Shown piece by piece: positions 4,013 through 5,597 of a stretch of 5,597 nucleotides of DNA; within the stretch, counting starts at the first letter, position 1; each line of letters begins with the position of its first letter. The translations under genes were made by a program, and so were the position numbers. This DNA comes from an uncultured Clostridia bacterium (GTDB taxonomy: Bacteria; Bacillota; Clostridia; TANB77; CAG-508): the NCBI GenBank assembly GCA_947630255.1, contig CANRGU010000084.1, forward strand, positions 1 through 5,597, given 5' to 3'. Under the pieces are notes generated by a model. That model was given only the letters and a program-made list of their open reading frames with translations, did no database searches and was not told the origin of the DNA.

Positions 4013-5233
4013 ATGAAGAAAGAAAAAATAAAAAACAGAGGAATTACATTAATTGCCCTAATAATCACAATAATAGTGATGTTAATACTAGTAGCGGTAA
4101 CAGTAAGTGTAGCATTAAATGGAGGACTATTTAACTATGCAAAAAAAGCGGTAGGAGAAACTCAAAACGCGATAAATGCAGAACAAGAACTAGCAAATGG
4201 AAAAATAAAGGTAGGAGAGAAATGGTATAATAATATAGATGATTATTTAAATAATATAGAATCGTCAAATCCAGAAGTACCAGGAACAGGGAATTTACCA
4301 GAAGAAATAAAGGTAGGGGATTACGTAAATTACACACCAACACCAGGAACATACGAAATATCAGACGATATAACAGGATTAACTGGATACACAAGCAATA
4401 ATTTTACTCCAACGGGAAGCCAAACATTTACAACCCCAATAGGAGAACAAGCATTAAAGTGGAGAGTATGGAAAATAGATGAAGAATCAGGGAAGATTGA
4501 AATTATTTCCGCAACACCAACGACAGAAAAAATAAATCTAAGAGGCGCTAATGGGTATAACCATGGAGTGGACATATTAAACGATATGTGTAAAACATTA
4601 TATAGTAATGAAAATGCAATAGCTAGAAGCATGACAATAGAAGATATAAATAGTAAAACAACATATAATCCGCAAACAGATGCAACTGACTATGGAACTG
4701 TATACACATTTAGTAATTGTGAATACCCTGTAATATATGCTAAGGAAATAGGTAGTACAGAAAATGGGCTAAATGAAACACAGAATTTATTAACAGTAAG
4801 TGAAGGTGTGAGACTGGAAAATGGAAATGCAGATTATAACACATATATAGGCTCAAAAACAGCAGATACATTAATTGTAACAAATACAAACTATGATTAT
4901 CGTCCAGCAAGCTATTTAAGAACAGACTTAGGAAGAAATAATGCACCAGCTGATTTAATGATTGAGGGATATTGGCTGGCTTCTCGAACAGTTTCGGTTA
5001 GTGACTTATTTGGGTTTACTACAGAAGTAGTTTTTACTACCAGATTGCAGGAATCGGATGCTGAAACATCATATTTTGTAGACCCAATGTTTGGATACTT
5101 AGTTGGAAATGGTGTCATTGAAAATGGTGGACCTTTTCCGGTTAGACCGATAGTTGAGCTACCTGAAACTACTACATGGTCTTTGGGCAAACCACAAGAA
5201 GATGAAACTCCAACTTGGGATATAACGTTCTAG
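4013..5233 (+). CDS. Type IV pilin-like (class III signal peptide) surface protein with DUF6273/C-type-lectin-like C-terminus
   Basis: The protein has 406 residues from ATG 4013. Residues 1-10 (MKKEKIKNRG) are a prepilin leader. Cleavage after G10 would give mature ITLIALIITIIVMLILVAVTVSVALNGG, the helix used for membrane insertion or pilus packing. Mature position 5 is Ala, not the usual Glu. A short helical segment (41-62) follows, then a region from about 98 with VGDYVNYTPTPGTY, KWRVWKIDEESGKIEIISATPT, LRGANGYNHGVDILNDMCKTLYSN and ARSMTIEDI, a pattern I know from clostridial surface or phage-associated proteins. The C-terminal part has GYWLASR (319-325) and GPFPVRPIVELP (373-384), like the 'W-L-R-S...G-V-R-P-A-L' ends of DUF6273/FISUMP-type domains, possibly C-type-lectin folds. 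The tail is Pro/Glu/Thr-rich. It is probably exposed at the surface; the ligand is unknown. The gene is monocistronic, with no pilus genes in view. Codon use changes sharply in the last quarter. Confidence 0.85.
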   Translation: MKKEKIKNRGITLIALIITIIVMLILVAVTVSVALNGGLFNYAKKAVGETQNAINAEQELANGKIKVGEKWYNNIDDYLNNIESSNPEVPGTGNLPEEIKVGDYVNYTPTPGTYEISDDITGLTGYTSNNFTPTGSQTFTTPIGEQALKWRVWKIDEESGKIEIISATPTTEKINLRGANGYNHGVDILNDMCKTLYSNENAIARSMTIEDINSKTTYNPQTDATDYGTVYTFSNCEYPVIYAKEIGSTENGLNETQNLLTVSEGVRLENGNADYNTYIGSKTADTLIVTNTNYDYRPASYLRTDLGRNNAPADLMIEGYWLASRTVSVSDLFGFTTEVVFTTRLQESDAETSYFVDPMFGYLVGNGVIENGGPFPVRPIVELPETTTWSLGKPQEDETPTWDITF

Positions 5234-5240
5234 AGGTTAG

Positions 5241-5271
5241 AAAAAGGATTATCATTGCCAGATACAATCCT
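5241..5271 (-). terminator. Probable minus-strand terminator for the ABC transporter gene
   Basis: On the minus strand AGGATT-GT-ATC, loop TGGCAAT, GAT-AATCCT forms a 9-bp stem with a 2-base bulge, followed directly by a T run (TTTTTC, with the first T in the stem). It lies about 75 bases beyond the ABC gene stop and just past the end of the pilin-like gene. It is weaker than the hairpin at 5297-5327 but has a better minus-strand T-tract. Confidence 0.55.
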
Positions 5272-5296
5272 AATCTTTGTCATATACAGAAATTCT

Positions 5297-5336
5297 AAAG
5301 GAGCACCTCTCATTTGGGTGCTCCTTTCATTTTTAT
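5297..5336 (+). terminator. Terminator of the pilin-like gene
   Basis: AAAGGAGCACC (5297-5307) pairs over 11 bp with GGTGCTCCTTT (5317-5327) around a 9-nt loop, followed by the T-rich CATTTTTATTT. It lies 64 bases after the pilin-like stop. On the minus strand the stem also follows the ABC stop but the T-tract is poor. Confidence 0.9.
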
Positions 5337-5345
5337 TTGTTAATA

Positions 5346-5597
5346 TTATTTTAGTTTTCCATAATACATATCGCTAAATATTCCGCCTTTTTCAATTAAT
5401 TCATCATATTTTCCATCTTCCTCGATTTTTCCTTTATTTAAAACTATAATTTTATCACAGTTTTTCAAAGTAGTTAATCTATGTGCAATTGATATAATAG
5501 TAGTATTATTTTCTTTTTGCAATTTTTCTATTTCTGTTTGAATATGTTTTTCTGATGTATTATCTAAAGCTGATGTTGCCTCATCTAATATTAAAAT
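5346..5597 (-). CDS. ABC exporter ATP-binding domain, C-terminal end only
   Basis: The last 83 residues of an ABC transporter run off the right edge, so the start is missing. The peptide begins with Walker B and the D-loop (ILILDEATSALDN, residues 1-13, with catalytic Glu6), followed by TTIISIAHRL with the H-loop His39. It ends with CDKIIVLNKGKIEEDGKYDELIEKGGIFSDMYYGKLK. This order, and the 'DEATSALD ... AHRL' spelling, is typical of exporters with a fused membrane domain (ABCB/MsbA type) rather than importers. Such a protein would hydrolyse ATP at the inner face of the membrane and export a lipid, peptide, glycan or drug; the substrate cannot be told from this fragment. The stop is TAA at 5348-5346. 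It converges on the pilin-like gene, with terminators between. Confidence 0.93.
   Translation of the reverse strand: MLILDEATSALDNTSEKHIQTEIEKLQKENNTTIISIAHRLTTLKNCDKIIVLNKGKIEEDGKYDELIEKGGIFSDMYYGKLK

Noticed and set aside
3817..4068. Minus-strand 83-codon frame rich in Phe/Ile
   Set aside because: It is the complement of the A-rich leader and pilin helix region; its hydrophobicity comes from poly-A/T sequence. It covers the pilin promoters and has no SD.
4131..5190. Several minus-strand frames (68-100 codons) opposite the pilin-like gene
   Set aside because: They are complements of a long coding frame with clear protein motifs. None has a good start context or family resemblance.
4950..5233. 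Diversity-generating retroelement target (variable C-type lectin end)
   Set aside because: The C-terminus could be lectin-like, but no reverse transcriptase, template repeat or near-duplicate of this end occurs in the window.
1..5597. CRISPR array, tRNA, rRNA, insertion sequence or attachment site
   Set aside because: No regularly spaced repeats, cloverleaf, transposase motif, terminal inverted repeats or target duplications were seen on either strand.

Overview
The window is AT-rich, with strong AGGAGG-type ribosome binding sites, consensus-like sigma-A promoters, A/T-ending codons and intrinsic terminators. Together with the protein families seen, this points to a low-GC Firmicute, most likely a clostridial (possibly gut-associated) anaerobe. 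This placement is inference; no rRNA or other marker gene is present.

Layout. Bases 1-171 are the 3' end of an mltG-like peptidoglycan transglycosylase gene (+). It converges on a membrane-anchored, two-repeat DUF6591-like protein (230-1306, -) across a bidirectional terminator. A divergent control region (1307-1567) separates that gene from an XRE-type HTH regulator (1568-1918, +). The region holds a near-consensus minus-strand promoter, a leader of about 143 nt with three hairpins and an orphan Shine-Dalgarno sequence, and operator-like palindromes. The HTH gene converges, over a 14-bp-stem terminator, on a two-gene minus-strand operon. That operon encodes a PH/GRAM-like zinc-ribbon protein (3136-3720) followed by an SPFH-SHOCT protein (1985-3115). 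A second divergent intergenic region (3721-4012) carries the operon promoter and two overlapping promoters for a pilin-like surface protein (4013-5233, +). That gene converges on the 3' end of an ABC exporter gene (5346-5597, -).

Common theme. Nearly everything encoded here belongs to the cell envelope: wall synthesis, a single-pass extracytoplasmic protein, a membrane-associated SPFH/PH pair resembling parts of the Bacillus PspA (ydjFGHI) envelope-stress system, a class III signal peptide protein, and an ABC exporter. The genes are mostly single transcription units in alternating orientation, so a shared pathway is not demonstrated.

Most notable observations: (1) the last roughly 85 codons of the pilin-like gene switch abruptly in codon choice (no GTT among the first 17 Val codons, six GTT among the last nine), which suggests a mosaic C-terminal domain; (2) the orphan AGGAGGTG in the structured leader of the DUF6591-like gene, a possible mRNA-stabilising SD; (3) the SPFH-SHOCT/PH-zinc-ribbon pair without PspA. 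Two starts were reset from ribosome binding sites (3720 and 4013). I see no convincing wholly new system.
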